A DNA stretch of 64,000 nucleotides from positions 313,272 to 377,271 of the forward strand of contig NW_005178942.1 of the NCBI RefSeq assembly GCF_000350225.1, read 5' to 3'. The notes under the pieces were generated by a model that was given only the letters and a program-made list of their open reading frames with translations, was not told where the DNA came from and did not search any database. This document shows, in pieces, positions 1-11,398 of the stretch. The position numbers were made by a program, and so were the translations under genes. Each line of letters opens with the position of its first letter. Within the stretch, counting starts at the first letter, position 1. This DNA is from Chondrus crispus. Taxonomy: Eukaryota > Rhodophyta > Florideophyceae > Gigartinales > Gigartinaceae.

Positions 1-123
1 TGTGATGTATTGGAAGCGGCTATGCACTTGAGGAACGCCAAACAGGCCTTCATCTCTGCACGGGCTCATGCCAAGAAACATGATACAAGACAAGCGGTCA
101 TAGATGACTTCTTTAAGATGTAA
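1..123 (+). CDS. C-terminal 40 codons of a truncated protein ending in a PIP-box-like motif
   Basis: The reading frame is open from the first base and stops at TAA (121-123), so only the last 40 residues are in the window. The tail is helical and basic (RNAKQAF, ARAHAKKH) and ends RQAVIDDFFKM. The stretch QAVIDDFF fits the PCNA-interacting PIP-box pattern (Q-x-x-I/L/M-x-x-F/Y-F/Y) exactly. PIP boxes occur at the ends of replication and repair proteins and also in some pogo-type transposases. I cannot say which family this is. The frame is certain; the motif function is inferred from consensus only. Confidence 0.5.
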   Translation, partial: CDVLEAAMHLRNAKQAFISARAHAKKHDTRQAVIDDFFKM

Positions 124-269
124 ATATGTTACGCTTGGGCAGTGTTAATGGATTGTGTGTTGTTCCCAAATATTTGTATATGAGCCTGCTTTGTATAGTG
201 CAATCCCTCGAATAGTGCCATAGCTAGAGGTCTGTCACGCTATAGCACTATATCGTAGGAGGCACTGTA

Positions 270-418
270 TTTCTTTGTGCTCGAAAAGGGCCCTAGCACT
301 GCTGGCACAAGCAACGCTGACACTAATCCCGCTGTCCGTTTTGCAAAAGCTTTCATATATTCTGCGTTATGATAGAAAACGTGCAGAACCCCCGGCAAAA
401 AAGATAGTAACACTTGAA
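270..418. repeat. Left terminal inverted repeat of the Tc1/mariner element
   Basis: The sequence from tttctttgtgctcgaaaagg onward reappears reverse-complemented at 1567-1717, with few gaps, through the run ending near cacttgaa. TA precedes it at 268-269. Confidence 0.88.
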
Positions 419-545
419 GTCAAACCCCCCCAAGCAGAAACTGTTCGCACGATTCCCGCGAAACTCAACCTATGTCATGCTTATAAAGAGGTGCAAGCTA
501 CAGTGTTCAATTCCCAAAGAACTGAGAAGCCGTTTGAACTCCAGC

Positions 546-1485
546 ATGGCTCGCACGAAAAGTCTCACAGACTTTGAGAAGGGACAAATTTTGGCTCACC
601 ATTCAAACTGCTGGTCACTTGCAGCAATCGCCAGGGAGCTGGACCGTCCTAGGAAGGTAGTACAGGGAGCTCGGTACGGCACCAAGAAAAGTCCGAGAAG
701 ACCCCGAAAATTAACTGACTTTTGTGAAAGAATAATAATTCGTTCGGCGTCACAAGGAAATTTGAGCTCAGCTGGTATCGTCAAACCCCTATAAGTCCCC
801 GGCAAAGCCCGTAGGGTCCGCCAATTGCTTCAGAACACCTTGCATCTGCGGTACAAGCGCCTGCAAAGAACCCCAGCGATGCAAGAACGCCATGAAAAAC
901 AACGCCTAACATGGTCTATGGAGAAAATGACTTGGACGCGCTCTCAGTGGGACATAATCGTGTGGTCCGATGAAAAGAAATTTAATTTTGGACGGACCTG
1001 ACGGGCTGGCGTACAAATGGCACGATTTGCGTAGAAAGCAGTGGTTTTCGAAGCACCACAGCGGAGGAGGCAGCGTCATGGTTTGGGGTTGTTTTGCAGG
1101 CCAGAGAACGTCATCTGTAGTGATACTAAGCGGCACTGAGAACCGCATCAAATATGTCGACACATTACTAGAGTATTTGCCTCCTTTTGCGGACGGCCTT
1201 CCCCTTAATTAGACGTTTATGCAAGATGGAACGCCTCGCCACCGGTCGTCGGTGGCGAAAGCTTGGCTCAGAGACAATTTTATAAACGTTCTTGACTGGC
1301 CTGCGTATTCTCCGGACCTCAACCCTATCGAGAATGTGGGGGGATACTGGTCAGAAATGTTTATGCCAATCCACGGCAATTTGAGGACAGTAACTCTCTC
1401 GTGGACTGTATCGTCGCAGCTTGGAACAATTTATCAACTGAAACGCTGGAATCCTTGGTCTACTCGATGCAGAAACGCTGCATAG
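546..1485 (+). pseudogene. Tc1-like transposase, broken
   Basis: It starts at the ATG giving MARTKSLTDFEKGQ, a typical Tc1 N-terminal helix-turn-helix segment. The catalytic core is recognisable across frames: a first Asp in VWSDEKKFN (near 963-990), GSVMVWGCF (near 1072-1095), a second Asp in FMQDGTPRHR (near 1216), and Glu in SPDLNPIEN. There are 34 residues between the second Asp and the Glu, i.e. DD34E, the Tc1 signature. The frame changes near 785 and 990, and an in-frame TAG sits at 1210-1212, so no full protein can be made. The family call is secure; activity is excluded. Confidence 0.88.
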
Positions 1486-1566
1486 ACGTCGTACAAGCTA
1501 GGGGTAAAAAGATAGACTACTAAACGTCAACGGTTTTGTCTCTGCGAGCGTCACCATTAGCTTTCT

Positions 1567-1717
1567 TTCAAAGTGTTTCTATCTTTTTTTGCCGCGGGTT
1601 CTGCACTTTTTCTATCATAACGCAGAATATATTAAAGCTTTTGCAAAACGGACAGCGGGATTGGTGTGAGCGTCGCTTGTGCCAGCAGTTCTGCAGCCCT
1701 TTTCGAACATAAAGAAA
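1567..1717. repeat. Right terminal inverted repeat of the Tc1/mariner element
   Basis: This is the reverse complement of 270-418, about 151 bp, followed by TA at 1718-1719. Confidence 0.88.
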
Positions 1718-1719
1718 TA

Positions 1720-3001
1720 CTTCTTGCTGGACATTCACAAACCTAACATGTGCTATATTTTTTGCTATCACTGTATATGAAGAGTGCATGTAATCCCGTC
1801 GCACGAAAGATGCGATAGATATCATACCGGTGCTGTCATCATCCTCTTAGACTATAAAAACACATGCATATTTGGACAGTCTTTTATGACACTCGTTGTG
1901 CAGGTGTTTTAAACGTTGTGAAGCCCTTCGACACTGCGGACATCTGCATTTAGCCGTCCATGGCGTAGTTCCTGTCGTTAAGAGCATCCTCCACGGTGGC
2001 CTTTTCGAAAGTCTATTGATCAATAGCCCGTAGGTGTTTCCTTTTTTTGGAAAATCGTCTTCAGCGGTTGTTTTTTGGGTGTCTATCTCGTTCCGTTTTC
2101 AATGGGTCTATTCTGGGATCTATTCAAATCCTCAGTAGACCCTCCATGCGACAAAAGCAACTGGGCTAGGGTATCTATCCGGGACCGTGGCCGCACGATA
2201 GATGCAATAAAATACTTATTCTACGCCCTTAGCGGTCTGTGAAATTGTGTGTGTCCTTCTTCCAACCTTTGATGATTTGCCCATACTTACATAGACTTTG
2301 GGATCACGCAAAATTACACTAAAAGAGCAGGTTCGTGTCTGGAAACCTCTCATAGGTTGTAGACCCTTTATATCATCCAATAGAATTTGATGACTATCTC
2401 AAATTTTAATAAAATAACGCCGCGTAAACAATACCAATTTAGCACGCTACAATACATCACACGTGTTGTGCTGAACACTGCTGAATAAAATACTGTGGTG
2501 CCAACGCACCCTCCAAGTGCATATCGAGTCCATGTTCGTTACATTCACCTCCTTCCTATTGACGCCCACATAAAGCTTTAATTTATATTGTGGGAGAACG
2601 TCGGTTTCTCTATTACACCGCAGATACAGTATGCATCTGTGACAGTGCCATTTGGATCCACAAAGTGCGAAACTGGCTGCCATTCAGCACATATATCAGA
2701 GATAATCTCATTAACATCCGATCCAGCTAGGAAGTGTGTCAAAATTTTGGAACAGTCAGAGAATGTGTAAATCCCCTATTTATTTCTGCGGCCAGGAGTT
2801 ATAGTCACCCAACATCTCAGCCAATAAGCTTTCCTTCTGCGTTAAAATATATATATCAAACGCACCATCCATTCTCAAGAAACAGTGGTATAAGTGACGC
2901 GAGGCTTGACGTCTATCGCGATCTCAAGTTGTGGATTTTTGATGTCAGCTGGCCACATTTTATGCCACGACAGTACCTGAGTACATGTCTAGACATTATT
3001 G
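1720..3001. other. Stretch without a recognisable gene
   Basis: Only short, overlapping frames occur on both strands and none shows a familiar motif. The AT-rich stretch 2,250-2,450 and the rest look like decayed intergenic or repeat DNA. I see no terminal repeats or RNA gene here. Confidence 0.5.
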
Positions 3002-3403
3002 ATGTCTCCAGTGGAAGTGTTGAACGACATACAAGAGAAGATGGAATTCTACCGTGCGCCCCGTGTAAGGGTGGCTGACCAGCAACGCAATATGCGGTTG
3101 CCACACCAGGATTTTGTGGGAAAAAGTAAGAGTGGTGACGCAACTATGCATGTAGTTGTGGTAATGGATTTTACAATGAAGTTTGAGTCAATTTCAGCAA
3201 GGGATAATACACAACAACATATTAGTAAGCGAGGAATTGGATGGCACGGATTTCTTGTCAGCTACTACATTGAGGGAACAGATGCAGTGCTTTATACAGT
3301 TTACTGCGACCAGATCTTTGAGGGATCAAACAAGCAGGACGGGCTTGCAGCTGTTTCCATGCTTGATGCCTTCCTGCGCCGGATCAAATGCATTGCAATC
3401 TGA
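3002..3403 (+). CDS. Unclassified RNase H-fold transposase-like fragment
   Basis: A 133-residue frame from ATG 3002. It contains VVVVMDFTMKFE, then KRGIGWHGF, then YTVYCDQIFEG-NKQDGLAAVSMLDA. A beta-strand ending in Asp, a GKRG/SWHG-like motif and a second Asp-bearing strand followed by a conserved helix recall the core of DDE-type transposases seen as uncharacterised ORFs in algae, oomycetes and invertebrates. I know that family only by pattern, so the assignment is an inference. The frame is too short for a whole enzyme, and no third acidic residue or terminal repeats are evident, so this is probably an internal piece of a larger element. Confidence 0.45.
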   Translation: MSPVEVLNDIQEKMEFYRAPRVRVADQQRNMRLPHQDFVGKSKSGDATMHVVVVMDFTMKFESISARDNTQQHISKRGIGWHGFLVSYYIEGTDAVLYTVYCDQIFEGSNKQDGLAAVSMLDAFLRRIKCIAI

Positions 3404-4048
3404 TAATACCGGTTGTTATCAAACAAATTAACTTCTTTTTCATATCTCGCTCATCGGCCATACATCTGGATTAAGAGTTTCGCGTTTTATTCAAACCGAA
3501 ACGCAGGATAAAATGGAAGTGATAGTCGCTCATTTCGCAAGAGGCAGCTCACAAAATCGAAAATTCATGAAAACCTCACACAAAAATAAGATAAGAGCAG
3601 TTGCTACGGTGAAGGGACTGTCAGCTGCGCTCGCGTTGTGTAGTGTATGCAGAACTGTGGTGCAATGCACGTGGTAGGCGGTGGGCAAGGTCCACGGCCT
3701 AACATAGACAAAACAGATGAACAAAGAAAACCGCCAAAGTAGCAAGCAGCGCAGTGCTACGGAGTGTTCGCAGCTGCATTTCCCTTTATTTGGGTTTATG
3801 GCCCGTGGTAGCTTGGATCCCCGAAGGGGGGCGGGAAAAAGCCCGGCCGGGGGTCAGTATGTGAGGTAAAGACTTGGAAAGGCAAATGCTCGACGAGTGC
3901 GGAGGTTTCTAGGTAGACGGGATCTGCTGGGTCGTAAATCTAATGCTCGTGGAGCGCCTTTGATACCTAGTTCACTTGACAAGGACTTCGGTGCGGACGT
4001 GGCATCGTAGCCCGACTGGAAAACAAATGACCGTACCAGCGTTACACC
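3404..4048. other. Non-coding flank; older repeat split by the gypsy insertion
   Basis: No gene is seen. The segment 3805-3900 resembles 31830-31930: both carry a run of G, AGCCCGGCC and TGCTCGACGAGTG in the same order. This suggests an older dispersed repeat or solo LTR into which the large gypsy element inserted at 4048/24023. The other half of that repeat would begin at 24028. Confidence 0.4.
4044..4048. repeat. 5-bp target site duplication (ACACC), left
   Basis: ACACC directly precedes the left LTR and recurs at 24023-24027 directly after the right LTR. Five bases is the usual duplication for Ty3/gypsy integrases. Confidence 0.88.
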
Positions 4049-4629
4049 TGTAGTACAAACCGCGCGAAGGCGACGGCACCACCGCTGCCGCTCCGGCATA
4101 CAGTACGTTGGGCTGTAAGCGCGAGCAGAACCGGAAGGAGTTATATTTTCAGCTGACGGCCGGTGCGGAGTACAGTAGTACCCCGCCGGCTACACGTGTA
4201 AGATCCGAACGGTAAGTAATTAGTAATTAATAATTAATGGCACAAATTAGCCAATTCAGCACAGTAGCTGGTATACAGTAAGTAACAGCTACTGTAGCGG
4301 GACAGGTGTCCTGGCGTCCCACTTAGGGGTTAAGACCGGGAGCACCTGCCTCGTTCCAGTAAACGGGAGGCAGACTCGCCTCCCTTCCCTTTACGGCTAA
4401 TTGCTATCCCGTTCCTGTTTCCCTTTTAGTCTCAGGCTTCTAACCAGTGACCGGCCGTCCGGATCTAACACTACCGACCGGCTGCGCGTCACCGGCCACG
4501 TGAGCCTTCTCTCTTTTGGAGTCCATCCGTACGGTTTGCGTTCGCGCGTGGGTTACCCAGCGGCGGGCGCTCGCTTACCTCGAACCCCCCTCGTTTCCGA
4601 GTGGTCGGGACGAAGGTAGTTATACCACA
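4049..4629 (+). repeat. 5' LTR
   Basis: A 581 bp copy matching 23443-24022 with few differences. It begins TG and ends CA. It contains a short inverted repeat (AGTAGCTG / CAGCTACT) and an AT-rich stretch (TAATTAGTAATTAATAATTAATG). No canonical TATA box stands out. Confidence 0.9.
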
Positions 4630-4632
4630 TTT

Positions 4633-4650
4633 TGGTACTCTTGTGGAGAC
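4633..4650 (+). other. Candidate primer-binding site
   Basis: TGGTACTCTTGTGGAGAC begins three bases after the 5' LTR. A TGG start is expected where the CCA end of a primer tRNA pairs. It does not look like the initiator-methionine type; the tRNA is unknown. Confidence 0.45.
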
Positions 4651-5069
4651 ATACGAAGAGGGCATACCGTAGTCGCCACGCAATAAAGTTTCCGACGGCC
4701 TCCCGCTCCCTCGGGGGATCGGGGAGGGTATAACTACAAGAGGTTGAGCCCGCACTGGAGCGGCACCGCGAGCAATTACCGATCGGATTGAAAGAGGTCG
4801 AAAATCACCGCGTCGATCGCCAGTGATCATCGACGATGAACCGTGCGGATTGCGCCGGAGAAGATACCGCCTCCGGGCGAGCAAGCACCCGCAGTGGCAG
4901 AGGCGCACAGCGCCCACAGATCGACAATCCGAAAGCCCTGCTACGCCCACCGTCTACCAGGGACCAGAAGACTCCTTCTGCATCGGACACCACCGCCGGG
5001 TTACGGTCTAGTGGGGGGAACCGCGTATAACTACTGTACGACGGGTTACTCCCGCGACTACACACCTGA
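4651..5069 (+). other. Retrotransposon leader, no clear gene
   Basis: This is untranslated leader between the primer-binding site and gag. Several short frames overlap here but none resembles a known domain. Confidence 0.5.
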
Positions 5070-7283
5070 ATGGAGGATTTCCTCGCTGAAGAATTACCTC
5101 AGGTCGTCCAGGTTTGCCTCGATCGAACGCCACCAAGGCTGGTGGCGGAGCATGCGGACATGGCGCTCCGCGCCCTGCTGGACGAGAAGATCGCCTCCCT
5201 CGTACGCGACGAGGTGGTGGCAGCGCTCGCCGCGGAGGAGGACGAATCTTTGACCGCACTGGCTCTGAAGGGAGCTATTAGCTCCGCCGTGGCCATCCGT
5301 CTGGCCACGACATTTACCGAAACGGGAGGTGCGGTATCGCCGCCGACGCCGCGCCGTGAAACCGTTCCGGGCTCAAGCTTTAATATCGCTTATCCGATTG
5401 GCGCCGTACCAGGGATGGATACGATGGACCCTCACCCGGAGGGCAGAGTCATCCATCTCCCAACCATTCATGGTGCTCCAGGGAGGACCACAGAAAATGT
5501 CCTCCCCATACTCGCCGGTACAGGCGACCCCCGCATGATACACCGCCTGAGGCTCCCCGAGACAGAGAATCGGGACCCGTACCGGTTGAGCAGAAGACGC
5601 GCACCCGGCACGCACAGGACCGAAGCGGAATACACCCGGTAATCCGACGCAGAAGACCCCCATCACAGGACAGATGAAGACCGCGAGGAACGCCGCTGGC
5701 GATACTGCGATAACCGCGAGGCACGCCACGAGCGATACCGCGATGCCGGAGGGGAAGGATACCCCTCCGATGATGACCCATCCGGTTCGGATGACTCTCG
5801 CAGGTCGGGCCACATGGCACGCCGCGATAGAAGCCGAGACCGTCACCGGCACGACCCGTTCGACTCGGAAGACTACCACACCGAGTCGGATGAGGAGCGT
5901 CGTCGCTGAAGCAGACACCGCCGGGCTGCCCCGAAGAGCGACGAACGACGGCCCACGGTAATCAGGCCGCTCAAAGACCCGTTTATCAAGGCCGTCAACT
6001 ACAAGACCTACAGCCTGGAACGGCGTAGCTGGCGCTACGACTCTACAGTAGCGCGGCACATTAACCGTTACCGGAAAAAACTGGACGCGCAGATGAGGTC
6101 CGACATGTTCAGCGGTCAAGATCCGACTGCGGTATTAGGATTCCTTGCCCGCCTCAGGATGGCGTGCGACCACAACAGCATTACCGAAGGAGCCGCCGTG
6201 TGGTGCTTGCAGTTCTACCTGACCGGGCAGGCTCACGCCTTACTCCAGTCCCGTCACAATGGAAACACTATGGCGGTTGACGTGGAGCGGCGCGAGCTGT
6301 TCCGTACATACCCACAGATGTTCAACTTTCTGTGGCGCACCTATGCTACCGACTAGGTAATTTCGGAAGCGGTTGGGGATGTGATCTCCTTCCGTCAAAG
6401 TTCAAACATGACGGAGGAGGTCTACAGTAACCACCTCTGGGACAAGGCACTCCGCTGCGGTACGGTATTCTCCGACAGGCGGTTGAAGTCCCTGTTCGTC
6501 GAGGAGTTACTGCCCACCACGTGCGCGCAGGTTCGTAATTACCTCGCCACGCACCCGGATGTGTACTACTAATCCGTCGCTCGCTATGCGCAAGCGATCG
6601 GGGAAACCAATCGGACTTTCCGTCGACAGGGGATGTCAGCCATGGCGCACAGAGAGCCGTCCGGAGCGGCTAGAAGATTTGACCGCACCGCAAGGACGAG
6701 GCCCGTGCTGTCGGTTGAGTCGGCATGCGACATTCCGACGGCCAAGGGGTTTGCTGAAGAAGCAATCCTGGCGGTGACGGACCAAACCGCCACGCCGACC
6801 TCGATGAGCTCGCCACCGACGAGTTATTATCTGTCGCCGGCAGCCTCGACGGCGAGCGCCCCAGTTCCGCCCGCCAACTCTGGCAACGTGCGAACAAGAC
6901 CGTACGGGAGACAAGCACAGGATCCACGCGTCCGATTCTCCGGCAGGAGATTTCCCGGACCGCCACCGTGCCGGTTCTGCCTTGACACCACGCACCGACA
7001 AGAGGAGTGCCCCGTCGTTGCCGATGCGAGCCTGTGGGCCAAGCTTCTGGAGGCACGAGAGGCCAACTACCAGAAGCTACGCATCCGGCAAGGCCTCCGC
7101 CCGGGATCCCCGTGCAACCGCCAGGGGCCGCCCGCTTGGCGAAGCCAGCGTCAAACGGCCCCCGCGGGCGTCAACGTGGTCGAGGAACCGCACCCCGACC
7201 ATACCGAAGACCACGTGGCGCAAGCCGCGGATGAAACCCGCGAGGACTTGCTGCTGACGCCGGAAGCCGGGGAGGACGCGTAG
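5070..7283 (+). pseudogene. gag: gag of the chromovirus-like element
   Basis: One frame runs from the ATG at 5070 to TAG at 7281-7283, interrupted only by in-frame stops near 5640, 5908, 6354 and 6570. The N-terminus is acidic and helical (EDFLAEELPQ), followed by an Arg/Asp/Ser-rich hinge (around 5650-5910) and a capsid-like helical region (GQDPTAVLGFLARLRMACD, near 6110-6170). Near 6970 there is a retroviral zinc knuckle, CRFCLDTTHRQEEC, with CX2CX4HX4C spacing. All four internal stops could come from a Gln or Arg codon by a single C-to-T change. As read, no full Gag is made. Confidence 0.82.
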
Positions 7284-10200
7284 AGGCGACGACGTCTCTC
7301 CCCGTGCCCACCCTCAGAAGCTTAGGCACTCACGATGAGGCTGCGCCAGTGGAAGCGCAGCCCGGTAACCGAACGGAATTCCAGGCCATCTGCTTCTTCA
7401 AGAAGCAGAATTACGAGATCTCCGCGAAGGTTGGTCAGAAGCAGGCGTTGATGGTCGCCATCACGCCAGTGCTTGACTCAGGAGCCGGCCCGAACCTCAT
7501 CCATTTACGGTGTGTCGCCGAGTTGTGGCGACCATCGATAAAACCGGTTCGGAGCCCAGCGCTCATCGACGCGTCAAACCACGCGATGAAGGCACTAGGG
7601 TAAATCCCCTGCTCGTCCGAATCGGTGAGTTTGTGGCGCGCGTCCCGTTCCTGGTAGTCACGAGCCTCGCCGTGGACTGTATCCTCGGTACGACTTTACT
7701 GGATCGCCACGTCAAGGCGATCCCCTGACCGCAACGGAAGGTCGTGTTCCACGACACGCCACCTGTGGCGTTGGTTGGAACAACCCCCTCGAGGCACGAC
7801 CGCAAGATGGCCTCGAGGAGCACCGCACAGCAACTACCGCCGTCGGATAAACCCGAACGGAAGCAGGTGGCGTTCCCCGCCAACACACCGTCTTGGACGA
7901 TCCGCCTCGTCAGAGGGGTGACAATTCCCCCGATGACGCAGGCCATGATGAGGGTCGCCACGCCTGTGGAGGGGTTATGTTTTTGCAGAACTCCCCAAAA
8001 ACCGCGCACAAGAATTTGACGCTCATGGCACAGGGGGTCATGGATATTGTCCCCGAAAACCCGTTCTCGGTAATGCTCAGCAATTTTGGGCACCGCTCGG
8101 TTCACATCCCGAAGCATACCGTAGTCGGACTGGCTCTTCCGTCGCCCACTCATATCCTGACCCTTGGCAACTCGGCGGCGGAAGTGGCCGAAGCTAACGA
8201 AGGGGGAGGGATATTTAATTCCAACCTCTCAACCGCAAGGCATGGCGCGGAAGAAGCGGCCAACAACCGTACGGACAAGGGCGGGGCTGAACAAGCCACG
8301 CCGCCCAAGGCGCCCCTCGGGGCCGATGGAACGGATAAACCCAAAGACACCGCCGCCCCTGAGAAGGACCCCAACGCCTGGCAGGAAGACGTCCACATCG
8401 GTGCCGAGGACGAGGAGGTACGCTCGGAGGTCCTCGAGGTACTGTCCGAATTCCAGGGGATGTGGACCGGCCAGCTGGGAAACATCGGGGCCACAAAGCA
8501 CCGCATTGAGCTCAAGCCCGGTGCTCGCCCGATTTACCAGGCGCCTTACTGCGCTGGACCAACCGCACGGGAAAAAGAGAAAACGGAGATCGACCGCATG
8601 CTCCGGGCAGGGGTAATCGAACCCGCCACGGCCAAATGGGCAAGCCCCGTGGTATTCGTCCCTAAAAAGGATGGTACCATGCGGTTCTGTGTCGACTATA
8701 GAAAGCTCACGCAGTCACCGTTCGGGATTCCTACCCGTTGCCGAGGATGGACGAGTGCATCGATTTCCTCGGCGACGCTACTGTCTTTATCACGCTGGAT
8801 TGCCACAGCGGGTATTGGCAAGTAGAAATCGCCGAGGAGGACCGCGACAAGACGACGTTCGCGTCGCACTGCGGGTTGTACCGTTTCCTCCGCATGCCTT
8901 TCGGTTTGAATAATGCCCCCGCTACCTTCCAGCGGGCCGTCGACATTATACTGTCGCGGGTAAAATGGGAAACCGCACTGGTCTACCTGGATGATGTGAT
9001 CATCTACTCCAAGACCGTAACGGAACACTTCGCGCACGTCTGCGAGATTCTACGCCAACTGCGAGACGCGGGTGTGTCGCTGAAGCTATCGAAGTGCGCC
9101 TTCGTCAACACCTCGGTCACCTACCTGGGGCATGTGATCCGACCAGGTAGGTAGGAGGTTGAGCGCCGCAACGTGGTCACCATCGAGCGCGCTCGACCTC
9201 CCCAGAAGCAGACGGAATTGCGATCCTTCTTAGGAATGTGCAACGTGTACCGTCGGTTCGTGAAGGGCTTCGCAAAAATAGCCGCTCCGTTAAACCGGAA
9301 AACGGGGAAGAATCAACCCTTCGAGTTCGAGGTTCTTACCGATGAGGAATACGAGGCATTCGCGGAACTCAAGAAGCACCTCGTGTCCCCACGGATCCTC
9401 GCTCTACCCCGTTACGGAAAGAAATACACCCTGGATACGGACGCTTGCGCGTACCAAGTCGGCTGTGCCCTATTACAGGAGCAGCCGAGCGGTGACCGCC
9501 TTCCGATCCGGTATTGGAGTCGGGCTCTAACCGACGCCAAGAAAAATTACAACACCACCGAGAACGAATGCCTTGCTGTCGTGTGGAGCATCCTCACGCT
9601 TCGACCATATCTGTATGGGAGCACGTTAGACCTCCGTACGGATCATGAGGCCCTCCGATGGGTCCTCAACCTGGCGGATTGCTCCGGCCGGCTAGCGCGC
9701 TGGCGTCTCCGCCTAGCCGAGTACAGCTACGACGTACAGTACCGACCGGGTGTTAAGCACCAACTCGCGGATGGTGTATCACGCCTCCGAGTTGACGGCG
9801 CAACCTCCAAACCGGTTGACGACGAGGTCCCGTGTTTTGCAGTACAATGGCGAGAGGAGGAGCATACCCCCCGCGAAAGTACCGTACACTGGGAGACCCC
9901 CGTCGACCCGGGAAGAGCTGAGCACGCGTTCGCGATTATACCCAAAGAACGCGACGTCTCATCCGTAACGGTGGAAGAGTTCCTTCGGGAGCAGACCGAG
10001 GACCCTTTCTGTAGGGCGGCCGCCGAGACCGTGGGGAACCCGGACTCGCGCTACGACGTCGACCGATACGGGTTTGTCGTCCGCAAGTCCCCCCTCGATG
10101 GGACCCTGCAGCGGGTTGTACCGAAACGGCTCAGGGCGAAGATATTATACCTCGCCTATCATCCCCGCCTGGCAGGACATCCGGACGGTACGAGGATGTA

Positions 10201-10769
10201 TTATACCCTCCGGCGGGAATATTATTGGCCTCATATGGCCAACGACGCCTTCAGTACCGTACGGAATTGCGCATCGTGCGCCGCCACCCAGGGAACCCTG
10301 GTGCGGCACCAGAAGGACCTCAAGTTGTTCCCAGCGGCAGGGCCGCTGGATTTCGTCGCAATGGACCTGCTGGGTCCTTTATCGAAGACGGCGTACGGGA
10401 ATCGCCACGTGCTCGTCATGACCGACTGGTTTACGAAGCTGACACGCAGTATTCCGTTACGGACAACCACTGCGTCGGTTGTGGCAAACGCCTTCCTGGA
10501 CAATTGGGTCTACGTATACGGTGCACCTCGTTACGTGCTACCCGATAACGGACTACAATTTGCCGCCACGTTCTTCGACGCAGTGTGGGCCTTGCTGGGG
10601 ATGAGGCACTACCTGACTACCGCCTATCACCCGCAGACAAATGGGCAAACTGAACGGTTCAACCTCACCCTGGTGCAGCGCCTCCGACTCTATGTCGAGG
10701 AGCATCAGAGGGACTGGGACGAGTACATCCAACCCCTGACCTTCGCGTATAACACGTAGGTCCACTGGT
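7284..10769 (+). pseudogene. pol: pol, 5' part: protease, reverse transcriptase, RNase H, integrase
   Basis: The aspartic protease has VLDSGAGPNLI (near 7470) and ILGTTLLD (near 7683). The reverse transcriptase has WASPVVFVPKKDGTMRFCVDYRKL (around 8640), YRFLRMPFGLNNAPATFQR and the catalytic YLDD (around 8985). RNase H follows with DTDACAYQVG, ENECLAVVW and RTDHEAL (9435-9660). Integrase has an HHCC zinc finger (HPRLAGH ... CASCA), MDLLGPL, LPDNG and HPQTNGQTERFN, i.e. the D,D-35-E core. RT to integrase is one frame (8738-10759) apart from a TAG at 9152-9154; frames shift in protease, near 7990 and near 8735. The reading stops where the nested element begins. Confidence 0.9.
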
Positions 10770-11199
10770 AACACTGGCTTGGTGGTAACCAGAATTTGGG
10801 ATACCAAACAGTACCAGGGGCACCCCTTCGGATTCCAGATATTTTTATATAGTTGTAAAGCTTAGAGCAGTAGTAGTGATATGCAGAAAACAGAAGTGGA
10901 CAAACCAAAATAGTTTAGAAGTTATCGTCCAACATGTACTCTCTAAATCTGGGGGATGGCGGGTTCTGTTTAGGCCAAATCAAAAAAATTATCATACAAT
11001 TGTACTTGGAAATTGCAGTACAATTTATGTTATATAAAAATTTGATACCTGTTCACAATCTGCCGACAGAATTTAATCCTAAATTCTGTCTGGACTTGCT
11101 CGAAGTTGGCGATTGTGGCCCACTTCAAGCCTCCCCGACCCACTACGATGACCCCTATCGTCACGTCCACCCCCCCCCTCCGCGTCGCGAACTCCAAGC
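10770..11199. repeat. Left terminal inverted repeat of the 9.08 kb element
   Basis: From AACACTGG(C/T)TTGGTGG inward, about 430 bp match the reverse complement of 19429-19853 with only about a dozen differences by eye. Confidence 0.9.
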
Positions 11200-11398
11200 C
11201 CAAGTCAAATTGGGAGATAAACTCCCAGCCGATATTCGTCTGACAGAAAATCAGGAGCTGAAGGTGGACAACCCCCCCTCACTGGTGACGTCGAACCCAT
11301 CGGCCGTACCGTTGATTGCACATCCAGCCACTGCCAAGTCAATTGATAAGGTGGTCAATATCATCAAGGGAGTGTGGCTTCGTGATAATACATATTAG
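10934..11398 (+). CDS. Small ORF beginning inside the left TIR, function unknown
   Basis: A 154-codon frame from ATG 10934 runs inward through the TIR (MYSLNLGDGGF...) and continues past it to TAG at 11396-11398. The same start recurs in the right TIR, reading leftward from 19689, but there the frame ends sooner. No domain is recognised. It may be a chance frame kept open because the TIRs are similar, or a short terminal gene. I weakly favour chance. Confidence 0.25.
   Translation: MYSLNLGDGGFCLGQIKKIIIQLYLEIAVQFMLYKNLIPVHNLPTEFNPKFCLDLLEVGDCGPLQASPTHYDDPYRHVHPPPPRRELQAQVKLGDKLPADIRLTENQELKVDNPPSLVTSNPSAVPLIAHPATAKSIDKVVNIIKGVWLRDNTY

Larger units (their letters stand above)
270..1717 (+). 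mobile_element. Tc1/mariner DNA transposon, 1.45 kb, non-autonomous now
   Basis: About 150 bp inverted repeats (270-418 and 1567-1717) flank one degraded transposase, and a TA dinucleotide lies directly outside each end (268-269 and 1718-1719), as expected for Tc1/mariner integration. The two repeats differ by scattered substitutions (roughly one in ten bases by eye), so this is not a recent insertion. Total length and DD34E spacing in the transposase match the Tc1 family. The transposase has several stops and frameshifts, so the copy cannot move itself. Confidence 0.9.

Noticed and set aside
4489..4950. Minus-strand ORF of 153 codons over the 5' LTR and leader
   Set aside because: It lies antisense to an LTR and leader with no motif; the LTR structure explains the sequence.
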